Positions 35,160-44,866 of a stretch of DNA of 53,217 nt are shown here, piece after piece (the first letter of the stretch is position 1; the number at the start of each line of letters is the position of its first letter). A model generated the notes under the pieces. That model worked only from the letters and a program-made list of their open reading frames with translations. It did no database searches and had not been told where the DNA came from. Position numbers and translations under genes: made by a program. The DNA lies in the NCBI RefSeq assembly GCF_005886875.1, contig NZ_PNBY01000026.1:1-53217 (forward strand), written 5' to 3'. This DNA is from Pseudoalteromonas aurantia. GTDB lineage: Bacteria > Pseudomonadota > Gammaproteobacteria > Enterobacterales > Alteromonadaceae.

Positions 35160-36809
35160 ATGGTAAAGCAGTGGTTTAAGTCAGGTTCTCCGTGGATCTG
35201 GATGACAGGTGGTGCCGTTAGTATCAGCTTGATATCGGTACTTGGGTTATTAGCAATGATCGCATGGAAAGGCTTGAGTTTTTTCTGGCCATCAGAAGTC
35301 GTTGAATTAGAGTTAAATGGGTCTGTACCTCAACAAACGGTTATAGGTGAAATTTATGACCGTGAGATGGTACCAAAAACACGATTAGAAGCTGCAGGGT
35401 ATGATTTATCGGCTTTTGATTCGGAGTTTATTGAACGTATTTTGGTTAAAACAGGTAACCGTGAATATGTAGAGTTAGACTTCAGATGGGTATTATCGAC
35501 TGATATACAAAAGCAATCGGCACCTGAAGCATTGGCGGTGTTTGAACGCAGTAAAAATGGTAACTTTTATGGTTATGTCGATCATGTTATTGAAGATGGC
35601 AAAGTGATCAATGAGCAAGCAGTTGTGCGTTTATACGAGTTAGTTGAGCGTGCGGTTGATTTGAATGATGAGGCACTCGACTTACAAAATGGTGAAATTG
35701 GCCACATTAACTATGAACTTGAACGACTTCGTTTAAAAGAGAAAGGCTATGTGCTTGATAACGCGTTGACCAAAGAACGAGTTGCTGATTTACAAGCTCA
35801 ACGCACTGCACTTAGAGATGAATATAAAGTCTTTGAAGAGCGTTTATTTAAGTTGCGCAAACAAGCAAAGCGTGATCAAGTTGTTGTCCGTGATATGCGT
35901 GGCGAGCTCGTAACTCTACCTATTTACCAGGTGCTTGATGTTTGGTTTCCGAATGATATGGGCACCTTGGCAAAAATTGCCCATTACTTGTCTCAAATTG
36001 GTAAGTTCGTTAGCGATGACCCGCGTGAAGCAAACACTGAGGGCGGCGTATTCCCTGCTATATTTGGTACTGTATTCATGGTGATGCTAATGGCCGTTAT
36101 TGTGACGCCATTTGGCGTGATTGCGGCAATATACTTACATGAATATGCCGCGAAAAATGCAGTGACTAAGATGATCCGTATTGCTGTTATTAATTTGGCG
36201 GGTGTTCCTTCTATTGTATACGGTGTATTTGGCTTAGGCTTTTTTGTGTACATGTTAGGTGGTTCTCTAGATCAGTTGTTTTATCCTGAAGCTGCTCCAA
36301 GTCCTGTGTTTGGTACACCAGGCGTGATTTGGTCTGCACTAACTCTTGCAATCTTAACATTGCCTGTGGTCATTGTTTCCACAGAAGAAGGCTTATCTCG
36401 TATTCCGAGTACAGTGCGCCACGGGTCGTTAGCCTTGGGTGCCACGCAAGCTGAAACTCTATGGCGTATTATTGTACCAATGGCAAGCCCTGCGATTATG
36501 ACCGGACTGATTTTAGCCGTTGCACGTGCTGCGGGTGAGGTTGCGCCACTCATGCTGGTGGGTGTTGTGAAAATGGCACCAACGCTGCCGCTGGATGGCA
36601 ACTTCCCGTATATTCATTTAGACCGTAAATTTATGCACTTAGGTTTCCATATATATGATGTCGGTTTCCAAAGCCCGAATGTTGAAGCCGCGAGACCGTT
36701 GGTATATGCGACTGCGTTTTTGTTGGTGTCGGTGATCATTGCACTCAATATCACAGCGATTGGTATTCGTAACCACTTACGTGAAAAGTTCAGATCACTT
36801 GAGCATTAA
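35160..36809 (+). CDS. pstA: Phosphate ABC transporter permease PstA, enlarged form
   Basis: The partner permease of PstC. At 549 residues it is much longer than E. coli PstA (296). After the first helix (about residues 14-38) comes an extra region of about 240 residues, with a long charged helical/coiled-coil stretch (about 165-240), then the canonical permease domain (about 280-549) with NLAGVPSIVYGVFGLG and the coupling segment HGSLALGATQAETL. GGAG lies 8 bp before the ATG. It follows pstC by 17 bp and precedes pstB by 29 bp. Both permeases carrying insertions at the same place suggests the extra domains meet in the periplasm. Confidence 0.92.
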   Translation: MVKQWFKSGSPWIWMTGGAVSISLISVLGLLAMIAWKGLSFFWPSEVVELELNGSVPQQTVIGEIYDREMVPKTRLEAAGYDLSAFDSEFIERILVKTGNREYVELDFRWVLSTDIQKQSAPEALAVFERSKNGNFYGYVDHVIEDGKVINEQAVVRLYELVERAVDLNDEALDLQNGEIGHINYELERLRLKEKGYVLDNALTKERVADLQAQRTALRDEYKVFEERLFKLRKQAKRDQVVVRDMRGELVTLPIYQVLDVWFPNDMGTLAKIAHYLSQIGKFVSDDPREANTEGGVFPAIFGTVFMVMLMAVIVTPFGVIAAIYLHEYAAKNAVTKMIRIAVINLAGVPSIVYGVFGLGFFVYMLGGSLDQLFYPEAAPSPVFGTPGVIWSALTLAILTLPVVIVSTEEGLSRIPSTVRHGSLALGATQAETLWRIIVPMASPAIMTGLILAVARAAGEVAPLMLVGVVKMAPTLPLDGNFPYIHLDRKFMHLGFHIYDVGFQSPNVEAARPLVYATAFLLVSVIIALNITAIGIRNHLREKFRSLEH

Positions 36810-36838
36810 TAGTAAAGATTTTAAGTAGGTAAAAAATA

Positions 36839-37666
36839 ATGATTACAGTAGCTCCAGAAGTTAATCAGGCCAATGGCCAAAATAAATTAGATTTAGCAAA
36901 CTTGTCGCCAGAGCAAACGGCGCTTGAGATCAAGAACCTCGATCTTTACTATGCAGACAAGCAAGCGCTTAGCAATGTCAACATGCTGATCCCAAAAGGG
37001 CAAGTGACTGCGTTCATCGGCCCATCAGGGTGTGGTAAATCAACATTATTACGATGTATCAACCGTATGAATGATTTAGTAGATACATGCCGTATTGAAG
37101 GCGAAATCATTCTACATGGGCAAAATATTTACGATAAACGTGTCGATGTGGCAGCATTGCGTCGAAATGTCGGTATGGTATTTCAGCGCCCTAACCCATT
37201 TCCTAAATCAATTTATGAAAATGTTGTGTATGGTTTGCGTTTACAAGGGATCAAAGATAAACGCAAACTCGATGAAGTCGTTGAAAAGTCATTACGTGGT
37301 GCTGCGCTATGGGATGAAGTAAAAGATAGGCTTCATGATAGCGCATTTGGCTTATCGGGTGGTCAGCAGCAACGTTTGGTGATTGCGCGCTCTATTGCAA
37401 TTGAACCTGAGGTATTGCTTCTTGATGAACCTACATCTGCACTCGATCCAATTTCAACATTAGTGATTGAAGAGCTCATTAATGACTTAAAGAACAAATA
37501 CACTGTTGTTATTGTAACGCATAACATGCAACAAGCCGCGCGCGTATCTGATCAGACAGCCTTTATGTACATGGGTGAATTGATTGAATATGCAGATACG
37601 AATACCTTGTTTACGACACCCTTAAAGAAGAAAACCGAAGATTATATTACGGGCCGTTACGGTTAA
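36839..37666 (+). CDS. pstB: Phosphate ABC transporter ATPase
   Basis: PstB powers phosphate import. The 275-residue protein has Walker [10 protein letters not shown] (residues 61-69), the Q-loop in [16 protein letters not shown], the signature LSGGQQQR and Walker [13 protein letters not shown], then the switch His in [13 protein letters not shown]. All catalytic residues are intact. An N-terminal extension of about 25 residues before the ATPase fold is common in this group. It lies in the order pstC-pstA-pstB-phoU. Confidence 0.97.
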   Translation: MITVAPEVNQANGQNKLDLANLSPEQTALEIKNLDLYYADKQALSNVNMLIPKGQVTAFIGPSGCGKSTLLRCINRMNDLVDTCRIEGEIILHGQNIYDKRVDVAALRRNVGMVFQRPNPFPKSIYENVVYGLRLQGIKDKRKLDEVVEKSLRGAALWDEVKDRLHDSAFGLSGGQQQRLVIARSIAIEPEVLLLDEPTSALDPISTLVIEELINDLKNKYTVVIVTHNMQQAARVSDQTAFMYMGELIEYADTNTLFTTPLKKKTEDYITGRYG

Positions 37667-37693
37667 GCGCTTTAAGTTTGTAGGAGAAGAATT

Positions 37694-38395
37694 ATGGAAC
37701 ACAATTTAAATAAGCACATTTCGGGTCGTTTTAACGAAGAACTCGAAAATGTGCGAAATCATGTTTTGAGTATGGGTGGGTTAGTTGAACAGCAACTCAA
37801 CTTAGCACTCGATGCGGTCAACAGTGCAGATGCTGATAAAGCACGTAAAGTCAGCGAAAATGACTATAAAGTTAATGCGATGGAAGTCAATATTGATGAG
37901 GAATGTACACGCATTATTGCTAAACGTCAGCCTGCTGCAAGTGATTTACGCTTGGTCGTTGCAATAGCAAAAACCATTGCCGATTTAGAACGTATTGGTG
38001 ATGAAGCTGAGCGTATTGCAAGAGTGGCGTTAGACTCATTTACTAAAGATCAGCAAGATTTATTATTGAACATTGATAATATGGGGCGCCAAGTGTCTCG
38101 TATGCTGCATGACGTACTTGATGCATTTGCACGTATGGATGTGCAAAAAGCATTTGAAGTACACAAAGAAGATGCAAAAGTAGACCGTGAGTATGAAGCA
38201 TTAACACGTCAAATAATGACGTATATGATGGAAGACCCGCGTTCAATCCCAAAAATAATGGATTTAATTTGGTCCGTTCGCTCATTAGAGCGTATTGGCG
38301 ATCGTTGCCAAAACATTGCAGAGTATGTAATTTATTTTGTTAATGGTAAAGATATTCGTCATACATCTCAAGAAGATATAGAGAAATCACTCTAA
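37694..38395 (+). CDS. phoU: Phosphate signalling protein PhoU
   Basis: PhoU links the Pst transporter to the PhoR-PhoB two-component system and restrains the response when phosphate is plentiful. The 233-residue protein has two three-helix PhoU repeats, each with the metal-binding acidic motif (ADLERIGDEAERIA, about residues 96-109, and RSLERIGDRCQNIAEYV, about 197-213). AGGAGAAG lies before the ATG. It is the last gene of the pst operon; competing hairpins follow directly. Confidence 0.96.
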   Translation: MEHNLNKHISGRFNEELENVRNHVLSMGGLVEQQLNLALDAVNSADADKARKVSENDYKVNAMEVNIDEECTRIIAKRQPAASDLRLVVAIAKTIADLERIGDEAERIARVALDSFTKDQQDLLLNIDNMGRQVSRMLHDVLDAFARMDVQKAFEVHKEDAKVDREYEALTRQIMTYMMEDPRSIPKIMDLIWSVRSLERIGDRCQNIAEYVIYFVNGKDIRHTSQEDIEKSL

Positions 38396-38443
38396 CTACT
38401 TCGGTAAAAAGTAGTCATATAAAAATGAATTATGTGACTACTT
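38395..38443 (+). terminator. Alternative hairpins after phoU
   Basis: AAGTAGT (38409-38415) can pair upstream with ACTACTT (38395-38401) or downstream with ACTACTT (38437-38443). The downstream version is longer, with a 9-bp stem AAGTAGTCA/TGACTACTT (38409-38417 with 38435-38443). No strong U-run follows. It may terminate or attenuate transcription between phoU and the next gene. Confidence 0.45.
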
Positions 38444-38535
38444 AATCATCTTTACGATAAAAATCCATTCACAATGGCGCTCAATGCTGTAAAATTCGAT
38501 CTGCAAAGCATATAAATATGATTTAAGGGTCAATT

Positions 38536-39213
38536 ATGCCTACAAATGCGTTTTTAGGAGTATTTGCAAAATCTCCTATTAAGCCAGTGGAAGAACACAT
38601 CAAAATAGTGCATAAAGCGAGCAAAACTTTAGTGCCGTTTTTTGAGCATGTCTTCAAAGGGGAATGGACTGAAGCGGAAGCGCTACGAGTTCAGATCCGT
38701 AACTTAGAGCGTGAAGCTGATGTATTAAAGCGTGAAGTACGCTTACAGCTGCCTCGTGGTCTATTTATGCCAGTAGAACGAACTGATTTACTGGAGTTGA
38801 TTACCCACCAAGACAAAATCGCCAATAAAGCGAAAGACATCGCAGGTCGCGTTGTTGGTCGTGAAATGGAGATCCCAGAGTCTATCCAAGTCTACTTCCT
38901 TACCTATTTACAACGTTGTGTGGATGCCACAAAACAAGCATCGAAGGCAATCAACGAACTTGACGAACTATTGGAAACCGGATTTAGAGGTCGAGAAGTG
39001 ACCTTGGTTGAAAAGATGTTGGTTGAATTGGATGCAATCGAGCAAGACACGGATGATATGCAAATTAAAATTCGCCAAGAACTACGAGCAATCGAAGGTG
39101 AGCTTAATCCAATAGATGTAATGTTTTTATACAAAATCATCGAGTGGGTTGGCGGACTTGCCGATATTGCTGAGCGTGTTGGCTCAAGATTAGAAGTAAT
39201 GCTTGCGCGTTAA
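38536..39213 (+). CDS. DUF47 (PhoU-like) protein partnered with Pit
   Basis: A 225-residue helical protein of the DUF47/TIGR00153 family, distantly related to PhoU. Recognisable segments are LPRGLFMPVERTDLLELITHQDKIANKAKDI (about residues 75-105) and the final EWVGGLADIAERVGSRLEVML. Members are almost always encoded just before a Pit-type phosphate transporter, as here (37 bp), and are thought to regulate it. AAGGG lies before the ATG. A weak -10-like TATAAA (38511-38516) suggests a promoter separate from the pst operon. Confidence 0.93.
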   Translation: MPTNAFLGVFAKSPIKPVEEHIKIVHKASKTLVPFFEHVFKGEWTEAEALRVQIRNLEREADVLKREVRLQLPRGLFMPVERTDLLELITHQDKIANKAKDIAGRVVGREMEIPESIQVYFLTYLQRCVDATKQASKAINELDELLETGFRGREVTLVEKMLVELDAIEQDTDDMQIKIRQELRAIEGELNPIDVMFLYKIIEWVGGLADIAERVGSRLEVMLAR

Positions 39214-39250
39214 TCTAAAGACTATTGTTTTAAAAAAGTAAGGTTTTACA

Positions 39251-40519
39251 ATGGATATCATTGCATCCTACGGTACCATGCTGGTGCTTTTAGCAGCCGC
39301 AGTGGGCTTTTTCATGGCTTATGGTATTGGTGCGAACGACGTTGCCAATGCGATGGGGACATCGGTTGGTTCTAAAGCGCTAACTATTAAACAAGCAATT
39401 ATTATTGCTATGATCTTTGAGTTCGCGGGTGCATATCTTGCCGGCGGAGAAGTAACGTCAACAATCCGTAAAGGGATCATTGACGCAGCCCCTTTTGCAG
39501 ATATTCCTGAACTGATGGTATTGGGGATGATCTCAGCACTATTTGCTGCTGGTACATGGTTATTATTGGCTTCAATGTTAGGTTGGCCGGTATCAACAAC
39601 GCACTCAATTATTGGTGCAATCATTGGTTTTGCGTTAGTTGCTGTTGGTAGCGAAGCAATCCAGTGGGGCAAAGTCGCAGGTATTGTCGGTAGTTGGATT
39701 GTTACCCCTGCTATATCAGGCTTTATCGCTTATCTCATCTTCATGAGTGCGCAAAAATTGATTTTTGATACGGAGCAGCCATTAAAGAATGCGAAGCGTT
39801 ATGTGCCTATTTATATGGGTCTAGCAGGCTTTGTCATGTCGCTAGTGACTATTAAGAAAGGCTTAAAACACATTGGTATTAATTTTGGTACCGTTGAAGG
39901 CTATTCGCTGGCTATTGGCTTTGCGGTTATCATTGGTGTGATCGGTAAGTTTGTTATTGATCGTATGAAGATGGATCCACAAGCTGACAAACAGATGCAG
40001 TTCAATAATGTTGAGAAAGTATTTGCTATCTTGATGGTATTAACAGCATGTTGTATGGCGTTCGCGCACGGCTCAAATGATGTTGCAAATGCAATTGGTC
40101 CACTTGCTGCGGTAGTAAATATCGTTGAAAATAATGGTGAAATTGCTAAGAAAGCAGCGATTGCGTGGTGGATATTACCACTTGGTGGGTTTGGTATTGT
40201 TGCGGGTCTTGCTATTTTAGGTAAGAAAGTGATTAAAACCATTGGTGAAGGCATCACACACTTAACACCAAGTCGTGGCTTTGCGGCTGAGCTTGCAGCT
40301 GCTTCCACAGTGGTTATTGCCTCAGGTACTGGTTTACCAATCTCTACTACACAAACACTGGTTGGTGCGGTATTAGGGGTTGGTATGGCGCGCGGTATTG
40401 CCGCATTAAACATGGGGGTGATAAGAAACATTGTAGTTTCTTGGGTGATCACATTGCCAGTTGGCGCAGCCCTTGCTATTGTTATATTCTACGTATTAAG
40501 AAGCGCGTTTGGCGTGTAA
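39251..40519 (+). CDS. Low-affinity inorganic phosphate transporter, PiT family
   Basis: A 422-residue inner-membrane transporter that imports phosphate, usually as a metal-phosphate complex, driven by the ion gradient. It has about ten hydrophobic helices and the two inverted family signatures: GANDVANAMGTSVGS near residue 27 and GSNDVANAIGPLAAV near 276. The paired WPVSTTHSIIGAIIG and LPISTTQTLVGAVLG motifs are also present. It probably works with the DUF47 protein encoded before it. A strong terminator follows. With pst upstream, high- and low-affinity uptake are encoded next to each other. Confidence 0.95.
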   Translation: MDIIASYGTMLVLLAAAVGFFMAYGIGANDVANAMGTSVGSKALTIKQAIIIAMIFEFAGAYLAGGEVTSTIRKGIIDAAPFADIPELMVLGMISALFAAGTWLLLASMLGWPVSTTHSIIGAIIGFALVAVGSEAIQWGKVAGIVGSWIVTPAISGFIAYLIFMSAQKLIFDTEQPLKNAKRYVPIYMGLAGFVMSLVTIKKGLKHIGINFGTVEGYSLAIGFAVIIGVIGKFVIDRMKMDPQADKQMQFNNVEKVFAILMVLTACCMAFAHGSNDVANAIGPLAAVVNIVENNGEIAKKAAIAWWILPLGGFGIVAGLAILGKKVIKTIGEGITHLTPSRGFAAELAAASTVVIASGTGLPISTTQTLVGAVLGVGMARGIAALNMGVIRNIVVSWVITLPVGAALAIVIFYVLRSAFGV

Positions 40520-40543
40520 TTAATCGAACAGACTTTTAGCTTG

Positions 40544-40586
40544 AAAAGATCTCAATACCCTAGGTATTGGGGTCTTTTTATTTTTT
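40544..40586 (+). terminator. Intrinsic terminator after the Pit gene
   Basis: GATCTCAATACC-CTAG-GGTATTGGGGTC forms a long stem with two G-U pairs (the CTAG shares its last G with the right arm), followed by TTTTTATTTTTT. Confidence 0.85.
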
Positions 40587-40782
40587 GGTGACAGAATCAT
40601 CCAGAGTGCGGCCGCACCGTAAGCTATAAACTAACTGACTTTACTTGTCTTTAAAGTACAGGCTATAGATATTGAGCACTGTGTGATCAGTTCGATTGAT
40701 ATCAGCAAATAGTTTTCCTCATAATATATCAAGGTTATACTGGACGTATTGATCTCCAAAGCTTAAAGCAAAGTTTTATATA

Positions 40783-41688
40783 GTGAATAATTTACCTAGT
40801 ATTAAACAGCTTCAGTATTTAATTGCAGTACATCAACATCAGCACTTTGGTAGAGCCGCAGAAGCATGCTTTATTGGCCAATCGACTTTAAGCAGTGCAA
40901 TTCAAACGCTAGAAGAAACCCTCGGTTGTCAGCTTATTGAGCGAGAAAATCGCAGTTTAATGTTCACTGACATTGGCGAAGAGGTTGTTGTACGAGCGAA
41001 GAAAATTATCGCAGACACAATGAGTGTGAAAGAACTCACGAAGAGTTATAAGCATCCTTTATCAGGCAAGTTGACGCTCGGGGTGATCCCCACTATTGCC
41101 AGTTTTATTGCGGCACCTTTATATCAGTTTTGTAAGCAGCACTTCCCCCACCTTCAATTGATCCTAGTTGAAGATACCAGTGATAGGTTGCTTGATAAGC
41201 TAGAGCATGGTCATATTGACATGGCGATGTTGGCTCTACCATATAGGACTGAAAAATTTCACACGCAGGTATTGGCTCAGGACCACTTTTCGTTAGTACA
41301 TCATACAGACTACACTGTTGCGCAAGGAGTGGAAGATTTTAATTTGCTTCCAGAGCAGAGTGTTTTTCTTCTTGAAAAAGAGCACTGTATGACAGGCCAC
41401 GCATTAAGTGCGTGTCACTTAAATCGCAGTGCGTGTATTAATCCTTTTGAAGCAGCAAATCTACATACGCTGCTCAGTATGGTGGAATACCAAAATGGGG
41501 TCACTTTCTTACCTAAAATGGCTATTAATGCAGGGATCCTTGATGGAAAGAATATGACAACGAAAGCCTCACAAGCTGATGCTTATCGTGAAATCGGGCT
41601 ATTGTGGCGCAAAACAACAGGGCGGATCAGAGACTTTAGATTATTCAGCGAAAAGGTAGGATCATTTGTAAGTGAGCAATGCCAATAA
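40783..41688 (+). CDS. oxyR: Hydrogen-peroxide sensor and regulator OxyR
   Basis: A 301-residue LysR-type regulator starting at GTG. Residues about 5-63 are the winged helix-turn-helix (LQYLIAVHQHQHFGRAAEAC). The redox pair of OxyR is present: Cys202 and Cys211 in EHCMTGHALSACHL, with the same nine-residue spacing as C199/C208 of E. coli OxyR. This separates it from other LysR regulators. On oxidation these form a disulfide and activate antioxidant genes. None of its usual targets (katG, ahpC, dps) is adjacent, and msrA lies about 29 kb away. Confidence 0.95.
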   Translation: MNNLPSIKQLQYLIAVHQHQHFGRAAEACFIGQSTLSSAIQTLEETLGCQLIERENRSLMFTDIGEEVVVRAKKIIADTMSVKELTKSYKHPLSGKLTLGVIPTIASFIAAPLYQFCKQHFPHLQLILVEDTSDRLLDKLEHGHIDMAMLALPYRTEKFHTQVLAQDHFSLVHHTDYTVAQGVEDFNLLPEQSVFLLEKEHCMTGHALSACHLNRSACINPFEAANLHTLLSMVEYQNGVTFLPKMAINAGILDGKNMTTKASQADAYREIGLLWRKTTGRIRDFRLFSEKVGSFVSEQCQ

Positions 41689-41707
41689 CGCATCATAAAC
41701 ATAAACA

Positions 41708-41726
41708 TGGGTGCCGTGTGCACCCA
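41708..41726. terminator. Hairpin between oxyR and a convergent small gene
   Basis: TGGGTGC-CGTGT-GCACCCA forms a 7-bp GC-rich stem, followed on the plus side by CTAAAGCTTTTATT. Confidence 0.65.
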
Positions 41727-41749
41727 CTAAAGCTTTTATTAGAACAATA

Positions 41750-41950
41750 TCATAAGGGTTGTTCAAATTTACGTGCATTGCTCAGATCGGGCAAAAACAA
41801 TAAATAGACCCACACCACTAAATTAAAGTAAGGTATTAGACCCAGAGCAACGAAGATCTTACTCGGATAACCTTTGTTTAGAGAAAGCCGATAACATTGT
41901 TGTGCAACAGCAAAGTGGACCGCCAATAAGAATGAAACTAAAAGTAGCAT
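41750..41950 (-). CDS. Small two-helix membrane protein, unknown
   Basis: A 66-residue protein with two hydrophobic segments (about residues 1-16 and 32-54) joined by a basic loop with one Cys (AQQCYRLSLNKGYPSK). The start is the ATG at 41950 because GAGGAG lies 7 bp before it; the ATG at 41968 lies upstream of this site and has none. I do not recognise the family. The short C-terminal tail is charged. It stands alone, convergent with oxyR. Confidence 0.65.
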   Translation of the reverse strand: MLLLVSFLLAVHFAVAQQCYRLSLNKGYPSKIFVALGLIPYFNLVVWVYLLFLPDLSNARKFEQPL

Positions 41951-42105
41951 AATAGTACTCCTCAACATCTACAACGTGATGTAACTCAATCCATTGAATG
42001 TCTACCAGAAAAGAATAAATCAATAACTTAGGTGGACATCTTCACTTTAAATAATTATAGGTGATTTTTTGACAAGCAAAAGGGCGGGGCGGCAATTATT
42101 TTTTA

Positions 42106-44613
42106 TCAACTTGTTTTACAGGCTAAAATAGTTGTTAAATTACTTTTCAAGGAAGCTATGGGCATGGGTTTAGCAATGTAGTAGCCTTGCCCGTAATCTA
42201 CGCCAATGTCTTTTAAAGCATTGAAAATATCAACATTTTCAACATACTCTGCTACGGAACGCTTGTCTAGAGAGTGACTTATATCGTGAACAGCTTTCAC
42301 TAATGCAAGGTCAATGGGATCATTGAGCATGTCTCTCACAAAGGATCCATCTATCTTAACGTGCTGTGCTGGCAGTTGTTTTAAGTAACTAAAAGTACTG
42401 AAACCAGTACCAAAATCATCAATGGAAAAGTGACACCCTAGCTGGTTTAGCTTTGCTATCATCGCTTGTGTTGCACTCAAATTGTTAATACTGGCAGACT
42501 CGGTTATCTCAAAAATAATGCGTTCGGCTGGCACTTGATGTTCGATTAAACATGCTTGTATATGTGGTAAAAGGCGCTCATCTAAGAAGGAATGGGCCGA
42601 CAAATTAATCGCGACTTGATTGAGTTCAGGGTGTTGTGCAACATCTTGTATCGCGTGCTGGATAACGCATTTATCCATTAAAAAGGTGTCATTGAGCAAT
42701 TCTAAAGCGGGGATAAAATGATTTGGGTACACTAATTCATCATTTATTTTTAAGCGCAATAAGGTTTCATAATACGCAACGGTGTCTTTTTTAAAGTCCC
42801 ATATTGCTTGGTAGTGCAGCTCAATATGATTGTTTTGTAATGCTTGTCTGACGCTATGCCCCCATTCAAGGCCTGTTTGTAGCGTATTATTTTGTGCGTC
42901 TTCTTTGTTATAGCAGTGTACAAGGTTTCGGCCCAAGCTTTTGGCTATGTATAGCGCGATATCAGCCTGCTTAAGGCACTCATTAGCGTCGTGATTATCA
43001 CAGGTGATTTGGGTTAAACCAATGGAGCAACTAATTGAGTAGCTATGCTCTTCAGAATGGAATGTATGCTTTTCAATGGCAACACAAATACTTTCAGCGA
43101 CAAGGTGCGCATCAAGTAAGTTAATATCCTTTAAGATCACGGCGAACTCATCTCCACCGATCCGAAAAATCAAATGTTCATCATCAATGTTATGGCCAAA
43201 AAGCTGAGATACTTCTTTGAGGACAATATCGCCTTGTTGATGCCCTTTACTATCATTGATAATTTTAAAGTGATCTAAGTCTATATACAGTAAAGCATGT
43301 TCGGTAGATGAATTGGGCTGCACCTTAGAGCATAACGCTTGCAACTGTTGATCAAAATAATAGCGGTTATGTAGTCCTGTTAACGTATCATGCAATGCCA
43401 GGTGCCGCAGTTGCAGCTCAGCTTGCTTACGCTCATGGATATTATCTACCGTGGCAGTAATTGTTGCTGTATTGGTACTATTTTTGATCATCTGAAAGCG
43501 ACACTCGGTCCAGATGTTATGGTTTTGCTGATGGACAAGCTTCAATTCTAGTTTGGCATGTTGCTGCTTGCCTACCAAAATATCATTGAGCGTCGTTTGT
43601 AATGTCGTACGACACTGAGCATCAAAATAACCACTGAGGCTTTTACCCAGACTGGCTTTTATACCAAAACCAGTTAACGACTCCCACGCTGGGTTAATAA
43701 AGCGGATCTTGCCTTGTGTATCCAACTCCATGACAACCGTATTGAGGTGTAACAAAATACGTTGGTGTGCAGAAAAAAGCTCTTTGTAACGATGTTCGCT
43801 TTTGCTTAGTAAGGACACTTTATCTGCAAACTCAGCATAACTGACCATAAAGTCTTCGCGTCGAGCTGCGTGGTCGCATACTTTTCCGAGCATAGATATA
43901 TCGTAGGGCGCACGAACAAAGTCAGTAACCCCTAACAACAGCAATTGCTCAGCGTAATCAGCATCTTTGTTATCAATTATTGTGACTATGGCTTGGTTGG
44001 GATTATGATCTAAAATACTGTCAACGAGTTCTTTTGCTGCTTCTGCTCTTGTGGCTGTGGCATCTAGCAACACAATGGCGTATTGATGCTGTAAAAATTG
44101 CGAGAGTGCTGCGTTGGCTGTGGTGACATGTTTGCACGCAAAGTTTAGTGCTAAATGCTGGCAAATCTCATTTGCGCGTGGGGTGTCTGTTTCAAGCAAT
44201 AGTAAATCTAAGCGGCTGCTTTTTTCTAGGTGCGTGGACAGCACATTAGCGAGCACTTGTGGCAGCATTTCTTGGCGTTCAAAAGGCAGCACTGCATCTA
44301 TGCTGTAGCTGCGTGCTGTAGTCTCTGCTATTCGTTCGCAATAAATAGGTGGGATCAGCACAATCGGGGTATTCTTAGGCGTATTCAGTAACCCTGAACG
44401 CACCATTCTTGCAAAGCGCCAGCCATCTATTTTACCGACATCTAGGCCGGTTATGATTAAGTCAACTGCTTGCTGTTTTAGAACATGCAAGGCTTCTTGA
44501 CTATCTGAACGTTCAATAAAGTTGAATACGTCTAAATTGGCCAAGGTTTGTTTTATAGCACTGCGTTCTTCATTGCTCGCATTAACGATTAACAATTTAA
44601 GTTGTCTTGCCAT
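42106..44613 (-). CDS. REC-PAS-GGDEF-EAL signalling protein
   Basis: An 835-residue cytoplasmic protein from the start MARQLKLLIVNAS. It carries a response-regulator receiver domain (about 1-125), a second receiver-like segment (about 135-255), a PAS domain (about 300-395), GGDEF (about 410-565; the site reads RIGGDEFAVIL, intact) and EAL (about 580-830). The EAL motif reads ETLLR, but the other hallmarks (NLSAHS, FEITES, DDFGTGFSTFSYLK, KIDGSF, AEYVE) are well kept, so phosphodiesterase activity is plausible. No RxxD inhibition site is visible five residues before GGDEF. An open frame of 22 more codons lacks support. No sensor kinase is adjacent. Confidence 0.92.
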   Translation of the reverse strand: MARQLKLLIVNASNEERSAIKQTLANLDVFNFIERSDSQEALHVLKQQAVDLIITGLDVGKIDGWRFARMVRSGLLNTPKNTPIVLIPPIYCERIAETTARSYSIDAVLPFERQEMLPQVLANVLSTHLEKSSRLDLLLLETDTPRANEICQHLALNFACKHVTTANAALSQFLQHQYAIVLLDATATRAEAAKELVDSILDHNPNQAIVTIIDNKDADYAEQLLLLGVTDFVRAPYDISMLGKVCDHAARREDFMVSYAEFADKVSLLSKSEHRYKELFSAHQRILLHLNTVVMELDTQGKIRFINPAWESLTGFGIKASLGKSLSGYFDAQCRTTLQTTLNDILVGKQQHAKLELKLVHQQNHNIWTECRFQMIKNSTNTATITATVDNIHERKQAELQLRHLALHDTLTGLHNRYYFDQQLQALCSKVQPNSSTEHALLYIDLDHFKIINDSKGHQQGDIVLKEVSQLFGHNIDDEHLIFRIGGDEFAVILKDINLLDAHLVAESICVAIEKHTFHSEEHSYSISCSIGLTQITCDNHDANECLKQADIALYIAKSLGRNLVHCYNKEDAQNNTLQTGLEWGHSVRQALQNNHIELHYQAIWDFKKDTVAYYETLLRLKINDELVYPNHFIPALELLNDTFLMDKCVIQHAIQDVAQHPELNQVAINLSAHSFLDERLLPHIQACLIEHQVPAERIIFEITESASINNLSATQAMIAKLNQLGCHFSIDDFGTGFSTFSYLKQLPAQHVKIDGSFVRDMLNDPIDLALVKAVHDISHSLDKRSVAEYVENVDIFNALKDIGVDYGQGYYIAKPMPIASLKSNLTTILACKTS

Positions 44614-44866
44614 GGTTACAGCTTTAATCCCATGTCGATCTTTAGTAACAATTTTTACCCCGAGTAATAATAATGTCACAAGTAATTGTTTCTAATTGGC
44701 TATCTAGTGTAACTCGCAGACCCAATTCCCTTGGTGCATTGCGCTTTTTTATCAGCAGCCAGCAATCAGGCTAGGTTAATGCTATTTTTGCAAGGTTACA
44801 AGTACTTGATTTAGGCTTTTATGATCTCTAGACTTGGCGCCAATTTAGATATTTAGAGAAGTTGTT

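Noticed and set aside
38486..38516. Possible Pho box before the DUF47-Pit genes (CTGTAAA...)
   Set aside because: The second repeat is missing at the required 11-bp spacing.
39901..40452. 183-codon frame antisense to the Pit gene
   Set aside because: Composition (Pro, Ala, Ile, Thr) mirrors the membrane protein on the opposite strand; no start signal.
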